A stretch of 64,000 bases of DNA from Algivirga pacifica (GCF_039543525.1 NZ_BAABJX010000022.1:124001-188000); one strand, 5' to 3'. Counted from the stretch's first letter, positions 35,289-44,068 are shown. Notes: generated by a model not told the origin, from the sequence alone. Made by a program: numbers and translations.

Positions 35289-35885
35289 ATGAGAAATATA
35301 TTGCTTGTTATTAGTATTGCTTTGCTCATTGGAGCTTGTCAAAAAAATGAAGATCCTTTTTTTCCTAAAGAGAGAGGTTATCCAAGAGTCGAACTTCCTC
35401 AAGCCTCTTATCAGAAATTAGAGGAAACTAGAGAATTTACTGATTACCCTTACACCTTTAAGTATTCGCAGTACGCTCAAGCAAAACCTGATACAGGGCA
35501 ATATACAGAGCCTTATTGGATGGAGCTATACTACCCAGACTGGGAAGCTACCATTGACATATCCTATAAGCCTATTCCTAATTTTGATTCTTTAGTATCC
35601 TTCTCAAACACTTCTAATGTACTTACCTATAAACATCAGGTCAGAGCCGAAGGAATACAAGAATATCGCTTAAAGACAAAGAGTGGGAATATAGGTATGA
35701 TGTTTATTTTGGAGGGAGAAGTTCCTAGCCCTTTTCAATTTTATGTGACAGATTCTGCCAATCACTTTTTTAGAGCAGCACTATACTTTCCTTTTACGGT
35801 AGAGGGAGATTCGCTCAAGCCTGTGGTTGAGTTTATCAAACAGGATATGATGGAGATGATGAATACCGTAGAGTGGCAGAGATAA
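35289..35885 (+). CDS. gldD: Gliding motility lipoprotein GldD
   Basis: A 198-residue lipoprotein (lipobox LLIGAC, Cys17) matching GldD: after the signal peptide, the N-terminal FFPKERGYPRVELP segment (about 25-38), a central YTEPYWMELYYPDWEATIDISY run (about 76-97), and the C-terminal FYVTDSANHFFRAALYF (about 156-172). Required for gliding and type IX secretion in Flavobacterium. It follows gldE with a 222-base gap that contains a repeat element. Its presence supports a gliding or T9SS-bearing lifestyle. Confidence 0.92.
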   Translation: MRNILLVISIALLIGACQKNEDPFFPKERGYPRVELPQASYQKLEETREFTDYPYTFKYSQYAQAKPDTGQYTEPYWMELYYPDWEATIDISYKPIPNFDSLVSFSNTSNVLTYKHQVRAEGIQEYRLKTKSGNIGMMFILEGEVPSPFQFYVTDSANHFFRAALYFPFTVEGDSLKPVVEFIKQDMMEMMNTVEWQR

Positions 35886-36014
35886 GTATTTTGGAACATG
35901 AGTATGACTTAGTTTCCTGAGAATTCATCACTTTACAGCTACCTCACAAGCCCTTTATGAGCTTCTTCATTTTTTCCTTGATGAAAAAACGAAGCAAAAA
36001 AATCAAGGCCGTTT

Positions 36015-36038
36015 TTAAAAATATAAAGGCACTTTTTA
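36015..36038. repeat. 24-nt repeat copy B (see 6552)
   Basis: TTAAAAATATAAAGGCA followed by CTTTTTA, one base different from the copy at 6552-6575. It lies in the gap after gldD, which also holds two stem-loops with GCTTC/GAAGC (35961-35995) and CCTTGAT/ATCAAGG arms. Confidence 0.4.
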
Positions 36039-36046
36039 AACAAAAA

Positions 36047-36090
36047 AACATGAATCACCCCTTAAATGTTAATATGGGATGACTCATGTT
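36047..36090. terminator. Bidirectional terminator between gldD and the TrmH-type gene
   Basis: Arms AACATGAATCACCC (36047-36060) and GGGATGACTCATGTT (36076-36090), with a few mismatches. Both flanks carry A/T tracts (A7 before, T5 after). Located 40 bases past the TrmH-type gene's stop on the minus strand. Confidence 0.65.
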
Positions 36091-36129
36091 TTTCTTTCAT
36101 CATATTTTATGGAGTGGTTGTGATAAATA

Positions 36130-36657
36130 TTACAAGACCCCTTGTAGATACTGCCACAATACAATACCAATAGTCACAGAAATATTTAGGGAATGCTTTG
36201 TCCCAAATTGTGGAATTTCGAGTGCCATATCCACAGCTTCAATAACCTGATCATCTACGCCAAATGCCTCGTTACCAAATACGAGGGCAATTTTCTCCTC
36301 CTTGTCACATTGAAAGTCCTGTAGCATAGTGCTTCCAGATGTTTGCTCCACTGCTATTAATTTATATCCTTCTTTTTTAAGTTCCTCTAAGGCTTCCAAT
36401 GTCGAAGGATAATGTTTCCACTCTACTGTCTCTTGTGCTCCAAGTGCCGTTTTTTGAATATCTCGATGTGGAGGTGTTCCTGTGATACCACACAGATATA
36501 ATTTGTCAACCATAAAGGCATCAGCAGTCCTAAATGCTGATCCTACATTGTTAAGACTTCTGATGTTATCCAAGACAATAACGACAGGGTGCTTACTTTT
36601 CTCTTTAAACTCTTCTGGACTGATACGGTTGAGTTCTTCAGTGGTTAGCTTCTTCAT
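36130..36657 (-). CDS. TrmH/SpoU family RNA 2'-O-methyltransferase
   Basis: A 175-residue SPOUT-class methyltransferase; it would use SAM to 2'-O-methylate tRNA or rRNA. Motif 1 is RSLNNVGSAFRTADAF (about 33-48), motif 2 GNEAFGVDDQVIE (about 127-139), and motif 3 IPQFGTKHSLNISVTIGIVLW (about 148-168). The length fits a TrmH/TrmL-type protein without extra domains. The target cannot be assigned from sequence. It diverges from nothing and follows the ArsR gene on the same strand by 81 bases. Confidence 0.9.
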   Translation of the reverse strand: MKKLTTEELNRISPEEFKEKSKHPVVIVLDNIRSLNNVGSAFRTADAFMVDKLYLCGITGTPPHRDIQKTALGAQETVEWKHYPSTLEALEELKKEGYKLIAVEQTSGSTMLQDFQCDKEEKIALVFGNEAFGVDDQVIEAVDMALEIPQFGTKHSLNISVTIGIVLWQYLQGVL

Positions 36658-36738
36658 AGATGATAAATATAAATATATGTAGTTATATTTTTCTGTAAAT
36701 CAGAAAGTTGTATTTTTGTGTTAATAATGGAACTAATC

Positions 36739-37131
36739 TTAAATATAGTCTTTACGCCACTTTCTCGCTTCAATTTTATTGATGGCAAGTTCTCTGTTGC
36801 TGTAAAGTGTTTCGTAGGTTTCTTGATCACTCAATAGTTGTAGGTCGCGTTCCATATATTTGTAGATGGTTTCTACAAAGCCCAATAATTCTTCCTTAAT
36901 AGAGTAAAATGTCCATTGATCTACTTTTTTAGAGGATACCAATCCTGAGTTTTTTAGGTAGATAAGATGTCTGGAGGTTTTGGTTTGTGTAAAATCCAGC
37001 ACGAGCTCAATATCGGAAATACACATTTCCTGATTTTTATACAGCAAGTGCATGATCCGTGATCTGGGTTCTTCACTAAATGCCTTCATGATTTGGGTTC
37101 CTATTGTTAAGTTAAAATGCTTTAGTTTCAT
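36739..37131 (-). CDS. ArsR-family transcriptional regulator
   Basis: A 130-residue winged-helix protein of the ArsR class: IMKAFSEEPRSRIMHLLY (about 14-31), SDIELVLDFTQTKTSRHLIYLKNSGLV (about 38-64), and a WTFYSIKEE wing (about 72-80). A C-terminal extension (about 90-130) is charged and probably helical. Cys37 (MCIS) is the only cysteine in the HTH part, so a metal sensor with a Cys pair is unlikely. It is divergent from hemC and separated from it by a 209-base gap with a long inverted repeat that could be its operator. The effector is unknown. Confidence 0.88.
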   Translation of the reverse strand: MKLKHFNLTIGTQIMKAFSEEPRSRIMHLLYKNQEMCISDIELVLDFTQTKTSRHLIYLKNSGLVSSKKVDQWTFYSIKEELLGFVETIYKYMERDLQLLSDQETYETLYSNRELAINKIEARKWRKDYI

Positions 37132-37157
37132 TTTTCGTTTTCTTTATATTGACAATA

Positions 37158-37212
37158 CGGATAAGCAAATATAACATCCTTGAAAAATCATAACAATATA
37201 CTTGCTTATTCG
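37158..37212. promoter_or_regulatory. Inverted repeat in the arsR-hemC divergent gap, possible operator
   Basis: CGGATAAGCAA (37158-37168) and TTGCTTATTCG (37202-37212) pair at 10 of 11 positions with a 33-base AT-rich spacer, 27 bases upstream of the ArsR start. This could be a pair of half-sites for autoregulation. Confidence 0.4.
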
Positions 37213-37340
37213 ACTATAAATATATTTAAATGATGGTTGTAAACCTTTCGCTGAATTGAGATATTTGTTATCAATTGATTACTTATGTAAGTTACTGGGA
37301 TATACTCAGCAAATATTTATAGTCTAAATCACAGAAAGTC

Positions 37341-38270
37341 TTGGATAAAACGATACGAATCGCCACAAGAGGAAGCAAATTGGCGCTGTGGCAAGCAGAT
37401 TACGTGGCGGAGCTACTGGAAGCACATGGTTTGAAAACCGAACAGGTTATCATAGAGACCAAAGGAGACAAAATCCTGAACAAGGCTTTATCAAAAATTG
37501 GTAGTAAAGGCGTATTTACAGAAGAACTAGAGGAACAGTTACGTAAGGGAGAGGTGGATATTGCTGTACATAGTGCAAAGGATATGCAGGCTTCCTTGGG
37601 AGATGAATTTAAACTGATTGCCTTTACAGAAAGAGAAACTGTTAATGATGTGGTCGTTAGTACCAACCCCGACCTTAAGATAGATAAGGAAACCTCTTTA
37701 GTATTGGCGACTTCTTCGGTGAGAAGAGTGGCTATGCTCAAGCATTATTATCCTAATATTAAAACAGTAGATGTTCGAGGAAACCTTCAGACACGCATGG
37801 CTAAGTTAGAGGCTGGCCTAGGTGATGGATTGGTTTTGGCTTATGCAGGGGTGCATCGTATGGAGTATGATGATAAAATTGTACATCATTTTCCTTTAGA
37901 TGAATTTACTCCAGCTGCTGGACAAGGGTCTGTAGCGATTGAGGCGAGCGTCAATATGGATGCCGAGGTTGAAAAGGTTATTCGTAAAGCCTTGAATCAC
38001 GGTCCAACAGAATATCGTTTACTCGCGGAGAGAGGTTTCTTGAAGGAATTGCAAGGAGGATGTAGTATTCCTGCATTTGCTTTAGCAAATCTAGATGGAG
38101 ATGAGATTACCATAACAGGTGGATTGACAGCATTGGATGGTAGTAGAGTAATCCGTTATGAGCAGAAAGGCTCAAAGGAACAAGCAGAGGAGTTAGGAAG
38201 AACTGTGGCTAAAATGGTACTGGAAGACGGAGGAAAAGAAATGCTAGAGGAAATAAAGGGAAACCTTTAA
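37341..38270 (+). CDS. hemC: Hydroxymethylbilane synthase (porphobilinogen deaminase)
   Basis: Condenses four porphobilinogens into hydroxymethylbilane in haem synthesis. The 309-residue protein has the N-terminal IRIATRGSKLALWQ (about 4-17), the loop GVFTEELEEQLR and IAVHSAKDMQ (about 55-81), the ATSSVRR segment (about 122-128), and the dipyrromethane-attachment Cys in LQGGCSIP near residue 240. Length is typical. The start codon is TTG at 37341; there is no upstream ATG in frame, and the conserved sequence begins just after it. It diverges from the ArsR gene and precedes a repeat element and nuoB. Confidence 0.96.
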   Translation: MDKTIRIATRGSKLALWQADYVAELLEAHGLKTEQVIIETKGDKILNKALSKIGSKGVFTEELEEQLRKGEVDIAVHSAKDMQASLGDEFKLIAFTERETVNDVVVSTNPDLKIDKETSLVLATSSVRRVAMLKHYYPNIKTVDVRGNLQTRMAKLEAGLGDGLVLAYAGVHRMEYDDKIVHHFPLDEFTPAAGQGSVAIEASVNMDAEVEKVIRKALNHGPTEYRLLAERGFLKELQGGCSIPAFALANLDGDEITITGGLTALDGSRVIRYEQKGSKEQAEELGRTVAKMVLEDGGKEMLEEIKGNL

Positions 38271-38315
38271 ATCACTTAGTCGTTTCATAATAAAACTTAT
38301 TCATATAATGAGATA

Positions 38316-38413
38316 TATCTCATAACTGATATCATTCTCCAAAAGGATAAAGGAGGAAGGATAAAGGAAAAATACTTATGTATAAGGTATTCATTTCTTT
38401 ATCCTTTCTCCTT
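38316..38413. repeat. Palindromic repeat family member (AAGGATAAAGGA type), copy 2
   Basis: TATCTCATAACTG (38316-38328), then arms AAGGAGGAAGGATAAAGGAA (38350-38369) and its near-complement TTTCTTTATCCTTTCTCCTT (38394-38413; 18 of 20 pair). The best-formed copy; lies between hemC and nuoB. Confidence 0.6.
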
Positions 38414-38510
38414 AAACATATACAAATAGTATATGCTTGAATGATCATTATTTTTAATGAAGTCATGAGATAGTCTTTTTGTTTTTAACATTATTCTAAC
38501 AAGTAGCAAA

Positions 38511-39026
38511 ATGGGAGGGTTACTGGATCAAAAGTTCAGCCACGGAGGCATGGTGGTAACAACCGTTGATGATTTGATTAACTGGGCAAGATTGTCCTCC
38601 TTATGGCCTATGGGATTTGGTTTGGCATGCTGTGCCATTGAGATGATGGGTAGTATGGCAACAGGATATGACCTTGACCGTATAGGAGTATTTCCAAGGG
38701 CATCTCCGAGACAGTCTGATGTGATCATTATCTCAGGAACAGTAACCTTCAAAATGGCAGACCGTGTGCGTCGTTTGTATGAGCAGATGTCAGAGCCTCG
38801 TTATGTGATTTCCATGGGAAGTTGCTCTAACTGTGGAGGGCCATATTGGGAGCATGGGTACCATGTGGTAAAAGGTGTAGATCGTATTATTCCAGTAGAT
38901 GTTTATGTTCCAGGGTGTCCTCCTCGTCCAGAGGCATTAATAGGAGGAATTATTAAATTACAGGAAAAAATTAAAGGAGAAACCCTTATGGCTCCAAAGG
39001 CGGTAGAGGCTTTACTGGATGTATAG
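38511..39026 (+). CDS. nuoB: NADH-quinone oxidoreductase subunit B
   Basis: Complex I peripheral-arm subunit carrying the N2 [4Fe-4S] cluster. The 171-residue protein has all the expected cysteines: the CC pair in [11 protein letters not shown] (about 41-51), MGSCSNCGG (about 101-109) and [11 protein letters not shown] (about 134-144). Start [13 protein letters not shown] is normal. It is followed by nuoC after 34 bases, but nuoA is not before it and nuoD is not after it: hemC and ArsR are the neighbours. So it belongs to a split complex I locus. Protein identity is firm. Confidence 0.96.
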   Translation: MGGLLDQKFSHGGMVVTTVDDLINWARLSSLWPMGFGLACCAIEMMGSMATGYDLDRIGVFPRASPRQSDVIIISGTVTFKMADRVRRLYEQMSEPRYVISMGSCSNCGGPYWEHGYHVVKGVDRIIPVDVYVPGCPPRPEALIGGIIKLQEKIKGETLMAPKAVEALLDV

Positions 39027-39060
39027 TACTATAATAAGTAGTGATTTTTAGCATTAAGCA

Positions 39061-39555
39061 ATGACAACCATAGAAATACAAAATATTATACAGCAAGAGC
39101 TTTCTGTAGAAACGGTCGTGGAAGAGGGAATACAATCGGCACTTCTCGTTCCCAAAGATCACTTATTGTCTGTAGCACGATTGTTACACGAACATGAGCA
39201 ACTTTATTTTGATATGCTTTCTTGTGTGACAGGAATTGATAATGGTCCTGACAAAGAAAGTATGGAGGTCTTGTACGAGCTATATTCTATACCTTATGGA
39301 ATAAGTTTAAGGTTAAAGGTAATGTTGGATAGACCTCAGGAAGGATTAGCTGAAGTGCCATCCCTTACTGGAATCTGGAAAGCTGCTAATTGGTTGGAGA
39401 GAGAAACGTATGACCTTCTTGGAATTAATTTTGAAGGACATCCTGATATGCGTCGTATCCTTTTGCCGGCCGACTGGGAAGGTTATCCCCTAAGAAAAGA
39501 TTATGAGGTGCAGGAGTACTATCATGGAGTTAAAGTAAAATACGAAACAGAATAA
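39061..39555 (+). CDS. nuoC: NADH-quinone oxidoreductase subunit C
   Basis: Complex I peripheral-arm subunit (30-kDa type, not fused to NuoD). The 164-residue protein shows the family signature WLERETYDLLGINFEGHPDMRRILLPADWEGYPLRKDYE around 115-155, near the C-terminus. The N-terminus (about 1-50) is less conserved. It ends at YHGVKVKYETE, a normal NuoC length. It follows nuoB and, unusually, has no nuoD after it; a 140-base gap and an ArsR gene come next. Confidence 0.95.
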   Translation: MTTIEIQNIIQQELSVETVVEEGIQSALLVPKDHLLSVARLLHEHEQLYFDMLSCVTGIDNGPDKESMEVLYELYSIPYGISLRLKVMLDRPQEGLAEVPSLTGIWKAANWLERETYDLLGINFEGHPDMRRILLPADWEGYPLRKDYEVQEYYHGVKVKYETE

Positions 39556-39627
39556 TGAAAGAAGTATTATTCATGTATTTTAATATATATGAATATATGT
39601 TCTTTTATTGAAATGTTTTTGTGCAAA

Positions 39628-39644
39628 ATTACGTTATTCGTAAT
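39628..39644. promoter_or_regulatory. ATTACG-CGTAAT palindrome upstream of the second ArsR gene
   Basis: ATTACG (39628-39633) and CGTAAT (39639-39644) with a 5-base spacer, 52 bases before the start codon. Size and position suit an autoregulatory ArsR operator. Confidence 0.4.
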
Positions 39645-39695
39645 GTAGTTCTACCCAACAGAAGTTCCCCAAAGGAATTATTAAAATAAAGCAAG

Positions 39696-40001
39696 ATGGA
39701 AAATATGGTATTGGAGTCAGAGAAAATAGAAAAGGCAGCGTTTATTCTTAAAACAATTGCTCACCCTATGCGCTTGAGAATTATAGAGATTTTGGGAGCT
39801 CATGAGAAAATGTCTGTAGGAGAAATATGCTCTATATTGGATTGTGAGCAATCATTGACATCCCACCATTTATCAAATATGCGTCTAAAGGGTATCTTAT
39901 CTTCCAAAAGAGAAGGAAAGAATATTTTTTATTCTTTGAAGGAAAAAGATGTAACAAAAATATTGAGCTGTCTGGAAAACTGTCAGTGCAATATGGGATA
40001 A
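39696..40001 (+). CDS. ArsR/SmtB-family regulator, cysteine-rich
   Basis: A 101-residue winged-helix repressor: KTIAHPMRLRIIEILG (about 19-34), the recognition part SVGEICSILDCEQSLTSHHLSNMRLKGILSSKREGKNIFYSL (about 40-81). Five cysteines (45, 50, 92, 96, 98), three of them in a C-terminal CLENCQC tail, suggest a thiol or metal-sensing member. The ligand (metal, sulfide or reactive sulfur) cannot be determined. It follows the orphan nuoBC pair and has a terminator overlapping its stop codon, so nuoBC-arsR might be one unit. Confidence 0.88.
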   Translation: MENMVLESEKIEKAAFILKTIAHPMRLRIIEILGAHEKMSVGEICSILDCEQSLTSHHLSNMRLKGILSSKREGKNIFYSLKEKDVTKILSCLENCQCNMG

Positions 40002-40025
40002 GAAAGGTATTGAGCTTTCTTATCC
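39996..40025 (+). terminator. Rho-independent terminator of the second ArsR gene
   Basis: 11-bp perfect arms GGATAAGAAAG / CTTTCTTATCC (39996-40006, 40015-40025), followed by TTTCTTTC. The left arm overlaps the stop codon (39999-40001). Confidence 0.75.
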
Positions 40026-40088
40026 TTTCTTTCTGTATGACCTGTAAGGAATAGTCTTGTTAGCCTTCTCTTGTTTTTTGATCGGGCA

Positions 40089-41561
40089 TTAGATAGAAGA
40101 AGCAATAGAAATATAGAACCTTCCTATCTGGTCATGTTTATTGAAGGAGTAATTGAGTTTTAGTGAACTATTGTAAAAAGTGATCACATCTATTCCAGCT
40201 CCCCACCCAATCAGAAGATCATTGGTGAGACGTTGATTTTGTTCCTCCACTACGGAAGAATGTATGTACCCCATATCTCCGAATCCCTTGATATATATCC
40301 CTAAAGGAATTTTACTGAAATACTTCGTATTGGCTAGCTCGAATTCCCGATCGAGTAAACGAAACCTCACCGTATTTTTCATAATTCCTAAATGCTGTCC
40401 TTCGACTACATAATTGTCATATCCTCTAATAGTTTTTGTTCCATAGCCCAAGGCTCTGGAGAGTGCATAAGGTTGTAAGGCTGGATAAGAGAGCATTCCT
40501 ACCATACCGATTTCGTGAAAAAAACCTTTTCCTATTGGTGTATATTTGAAATAGTCAGCACTAATCATAAAGCTATTTAGATCGTCAAAAATGCCAAGAC
40601 CATATTTGATGAAGTTACCTCTCAAATAATAGCCATCTAAAGGATAAGCTCTGATATCTCTCATATCCTTAACATAAGTATAATAGAGACTGAAATATTG
40701 TTGGTCGTGTCTTCCCCCCAAAAGATATTCAGGGTTTAATGTAACCACTGTATCAGCGATTTGGGTATAGTAAAATCCCCCACCTATGCCATGATAATCG
40801 TAAAATCCAATGCGCTTGCCCATAGAGGTACTAAAGGCAAATTTTTTAGCAACGATTTCATCCTCTAGATTAACTTCAACAAATTTATTATTGACAGATC
40901 CATAAGCTAAGTTTTTAGTATCAGAGTAGCTGACTGCAAAGCTTAAACTGGTTTTCTGTTGCTTATCAACAAAAGGGATATTGTATTTGAGGGAAACCAA
41001 TGTGGAAAAACCTCCTCTAATTAATAAGTCCAAGGTTTCTTTGACTCCCCTAAAGTTGTCTCTCTTGAAGTGAATACCATACCGCACACGACTGAAGTCT
41101 GCTCCACGGTTATTAATCCATTCTGATAAACTGCGATCGGCTAATTCAAAAATAGGGATAGGCCAGGTATACCATCGTTCTTTCATTGTGATAGTAATGA
41201 TGATATAGGTGGATTTTTCGATACTGTAAGTGATATTAACTGTCTCGAATAGATTAGTGTTGATAAGCTTATTTTTTTCTGAACTAAAGACTTCTTCCAA
41301 TTGAGACAAGGATAGACTATCTCCTGCCTTGATATCTAACTCCCTCGTGATGATACGTTCTTTAGTTATTTTATTCCCTTCCAGGATAATGTCTTGAATA
41401 ATGACATAGTTGGCACTGTCTATATCGCTTTCGGAAATATAGTTCTCATAAATGGTCGAGTCATTCTGAGCATAAGCATTTGTTGAGAATAGACCTAAAC
41501 ATAGCCCTATCCATAACAAATGGTATATATGTTTATTGATAATCGCGTGCTTCAATGCCAA
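40089..41561 (-). CDS. BamA/TamA-family outer-membrane protein
   Basis: A 490-residue outer-membrane protein. After a signal peptide (about 1-31, ending NAYAQ), one POTRA-like domain follows (about 45-125; IQDIILEGNKITKERIITRELDIKAGD, then ETVNITYSIEKS). The rest is beta-strand-rich, resembling the surface-antigen barrel (Bac_surface_Ag), e.g. VRFRLLDREFELANTKYFSKIPLGIYIKGFGDMGY near 405-440. It has fewer POTRA domains than true BamA (five), so it may be a paralogue with a specialised role. It is a single gene with a 301-base divergent gap to the SpoIIE-type gene. Confidence 0.82.
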   Translation of the reverse strand: MALKHAIINKHIYHLLWIGLCLGLFSTNAYAQNDSTIYENYISESDIDSANYVIIQDIILEGNKITKERIITRELDIKAGDSLSLSQLEEVFSSEKNKLINTNLFETVNITYSIEKSTYIIITITMKERWYTWPIPIFELADRSLSEWINNRGADFSRVRYGIHFKRDNFRGVKETLDLLIRGGFSTLVSLKYNIPFVDKQQKTSLSFAVSYSDTKNLAYGSVNNKFVEVNLEDEIVAKKFAFSTSMGKRIGFYDYHGIGGGFYYTQIADTVVTLNPEYLLGGRHDQQYFSLYYTYVKDMRDIRAYPLDGYYLRGNFIKYGLGIFDDLNSFMISADYFKYTPIGKGFFHEIGMVGMLSYPALQPYALSRALGYGTKTIRGYDNYVVEGQHLGIMKNTVRFRLLDREFELANTKYFSKIPLGIYIKGFGDMGYIHSSVVEEQNQRLTNDLLIGWGAGIDVITFYNSSLKLNYSFNKHDQIGRFYISIASSI

Positions 41562-41862
41562 CGTATTTAGTAGCGTTATAAAAAAATATCGGGTTGGGGG
41601 AGGTCATGTGTTGTGTTGTCTCAAATCTGCTTATGAGAGATGCTTTAGTAAGACGAAAATTTTTCGCCCAAAAGAATGATACTGATTGTAGTCGAATGGT
41701 TTCCTCTTATCCCGATGAATTACAAGTATGACAAGATATTTTAATTTTTTGAGACTCTCAATGAATGAAATAATAAAATATTACTATTATGATTTTTTAA
41801 TAGATTAATCAGTAGATTCAATACATTATCAGTAACAATCTATAAAAGAGTTGATTAGATAC
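41562..41862. other. 301-base divergent gap, BamA-like / SpoIIE-type genes
   Basis: No gene or exact promoter element was seen. It has a 13-base CGAAAATTTTTCG near-palindrome (41654-41666) and is AT-rich in its right half. Promoters of both genes must be here but do not match TAnnTTTG exactly. Confidence 0.4.
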
Positions 41863-43911
41863 ATGAGGGAGCGCATATTTTTGGATACGGAGGCTATATC
41901 AGTGGGAGCTGTTAGAAAGGTATCTATAGTCATGGCTGCTATAGGATGGATTTTATTATTGGGAATAGGTTTGCGTGAGCAGTATGCTGATTTTGTGACA
42001 CCTACTTTAGCACCTCTACCAGCTTACTTCAAAGGGGTGTGCTTATTCCTTTTTGTAGCTGGGATATATATTTTTAGTTCTATTGAGCTGAAGAAAAAAG
42101 AGTTGGACTTTTCTCATATTTTTTGGACACTATTTGTGGTCGCTTTTATTACGGCTTTCCTATCGGTGATGGTCAACTTCTTCATGTATTTTTTTGAAGA
42201 AGCGCGTTGGAGTGTTCATCCTTTCTGGTATGGAAGTTTTTTTTATGTAGAATACGGGGCCATGATTGTCTATCTGGTTACGGTGTTTGTGGCTTGGAAG
42301 CGACTCATACTATATGGAAAAGGACGTTTTGTGCAATATAGTTGGATTTGCTTTGAGGTATTGATAGCGATATTTTTAGCATCTCATTTTTTCAGTGATA
42401 CAAAGCCTAGTTTATCGTTTCATTTTGGGTACGTGTTTTTAGCCATATGGATATTGTCTTTAAGCATTAATGTAAAGTGGATACCATTGTTAAATTTCAA
42501 TCAAAAGCTAGCCACTTTACTGCAACTGTTCTTTATTCTGATTTCTCTGATTTACTTTTTTACAACTATAGACAACTACTTGTCAATGAATTTATATGGA
42601 GTAGAAGGGTTACTCCAAAGCATATTCATAATAGCCTTGTTTACTTTTACATTTATCTATGGCGTTGTCGCAGGTTTATTTGTGATTTTTAATCTACCGA
42701 CTTCATCGGAATTTGATAAAAAACTACAGGAGATATCCATCTTTCAGGAACTAAGTAGTACGATCAAACAAGGAAAAAATGAGTATGAGATCTACAAGGT
42801 GTTATTGCAAGCAGCCGGAAGTATCACAAATTCTCAATTGGGATGGATACAAAGAGAAGAACAACCCTTGATTGTCGATGGAATTACAAAGGAAGAGGCT
42901 GTACACTTCATGATGAAGTATAATACGATCATTAAGGAAACAAGTACTGCTAGAAGGGTACATTATAATCCCTACTTTGGTAGAGGTCGAAAGATGAAAT
43001 ATTACTCGATCTTAATTGTTAGAATATCAGGAAGAGAAGAGCATCTGGTACTTTTGAGCAGTCTACACAATGCCTATGATAAGATGATGGAAAAGAGTGT
43101 CCTCACTTATGTAAATCAGGCAGGGATAGCCATATCAAACCTTGAACTGATGTCTTTGACTGTAGAGAGTGAGGTGTGGAAACAGCAGTTGGAGATCGCC
43201 CGGAAAGTGCAGGAACGCCTAATGCCTAAGCGATGGGCTATTGAGCAATCTTTGGAAATTGCGGCGATTTCTGAACCGGCCATAGAAGTAGGAGGAGATT
43301 ATTATGATTCCCATCAACAGGAAGGGAATAAGTTCTCCATTATGATTGCTGATGTTGCCGGAAAAGGGATACAGGCCTCTTTTCATATGGCACAGCTAAA
43401 AGGGATATTTCAGTCTTTAATGAATATGGAGCTGTCACCTATGGAAGTGATGACATATGCGAATAAAGCCTTAAAAAACTGTTTAGAGAAAAAAGCTTTT
43501 GTTACAGCTACCTATATGGAAATAGATACGGAACAAAGGCAGTTGGAACAAGTGAGAGCAGGACATTGCCCAACATTGTACTTTTCTAAAGAAGAGCAAC
43601 GAGCGTTTTACCTTCAGCAAAAAGGATTAGGATTAGGTATCATTCGTAATGATTCTTTCCAAAAATATATTAGTACGGAGAGTATACCCTATTATTCAGG
43701 TGACTTGATTGTTCTTTATACAGATGGTATTGTGGAAGCGAGACGGCAAGATAAGGAGTTGTTTGGCTATGATAGGCTTCGTGAATATATTCAATCTCAT
43801 TATACACTACCGGTTAAAGAGATGGCAGAAGGCCTATTGGAGGAAGTAAGACATTTCTCGGGAGACCAGAAGTTAACGGATGATTTTACATTGATTATTA
43901 TTCGTTTTTGA
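41863..43911 (+). CDS. Membrane SpoIIE/RsbU-type PP2C serine phosphatase
   Basis: A 682-residue protein from the ATG at 41863 (MRERIFLDTE). Residues about 20-280 contain seven or so predicted membrane spans. A soluble sensor-like region (about 290-440) follows, then the SpoIIE PP2C domain (about 445-680). Motifs include RKVQERLMPKRW (about 450-461), PAIEVGGDYYDSH (about 474-486), FSIMIADVAGKGIQASFHMAQLKGIF (about 492-517), a later LYTDGIVEARR and the C-terminal DDFTLIIIRF. Such enzymes dephosphorylate a STAS anti-anti-sigma factor in response to a signal. The STAS gene and an RsbW-like kinase follow, completing a partner-switching set. The membrane part suggests an envelope signal. Confidence 0.88.
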   Translation: MRERIFLDTEAISVGAVRKVSIVMAAIGWILLLGIGLREQYADFVTPTLAPLPAYFKGVCLFLFVAGIYIFSSIELKKKELDFSHIFWTLFVVAFITAFLSVMVNFFMYFFEEARWSVHPFWYGSFFYVEYGAMIVYLVTVFVAWKRLILYGKGRFVQYSWICFEVLIAIFLASHFFSDTKPSLSFHFGYVFLAIWILSLSINVKWIPLLNFNQKLATLLQLFFILISLIYFFTTIDNYLSMNLYGVEGLLQSIFIIALFTFTFIYGVVAGLFVIFNLPTSSEFDKKLQEISIFQELSSTIKQGKNEYEIYKVLLQAAGSITNSQLGWIQREEQPLIVDGITKEEAVHFMMKYNTIIKETSTARRVHYNPYFGRGRKMKYYSILIVRISGREEHLVLLSSLHNAYDKMMEKSVLTYVNQAGIAISNLELMSLTVESEVWKQQLEIARKVQERLMPKRWAIEQSLEIAAISEPAIEVGGDYYDSHQQEGNKFSIMIADVAGKGIQASFHMAQLKGIFQSLMNMELSPMEVMTYANKALKNCLEKKAFVTATYMEIDTEQRQLEQVRAGHCPTLYFSKEEQRAFYLQQKGLGLGIIRNDSFQKYISTESIPYYSGDLIVLYTDGIVEARRQDKELFGYDRLREYIQSHYTLPVKEMAEGLLEEVRHFSGDQKLTDDFTLIIIRF

Positions 43912-43927
43912 GGTAAAAGGTAAAAGG

Positions 43928-43951
43928 TAGGGGCGATCCATGTGGTCGCCC
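43928..43951. repeat. GGGCGAY..GTGGTCGCC palindromic repeat, copy 1
   Basis: TAGGGGCGATCCATGTGGTCGCCC resembles the two copies at 46812 and 46861. It lies between the phosphatase and STAS genes, in a locally GC-richer spot that could form a small hairpin. Confidence 0.5.
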
Positions 43952-44068
43952 TCCACGTAGGTACCTCGACATACCATTAAAAGGAATAGGGGTTGTTGTA
44001 AATATTATATTGGAAGATTATTTTCCTTCATCCAAAATATTGTAACTAACCATTAATCAATTACGTAT

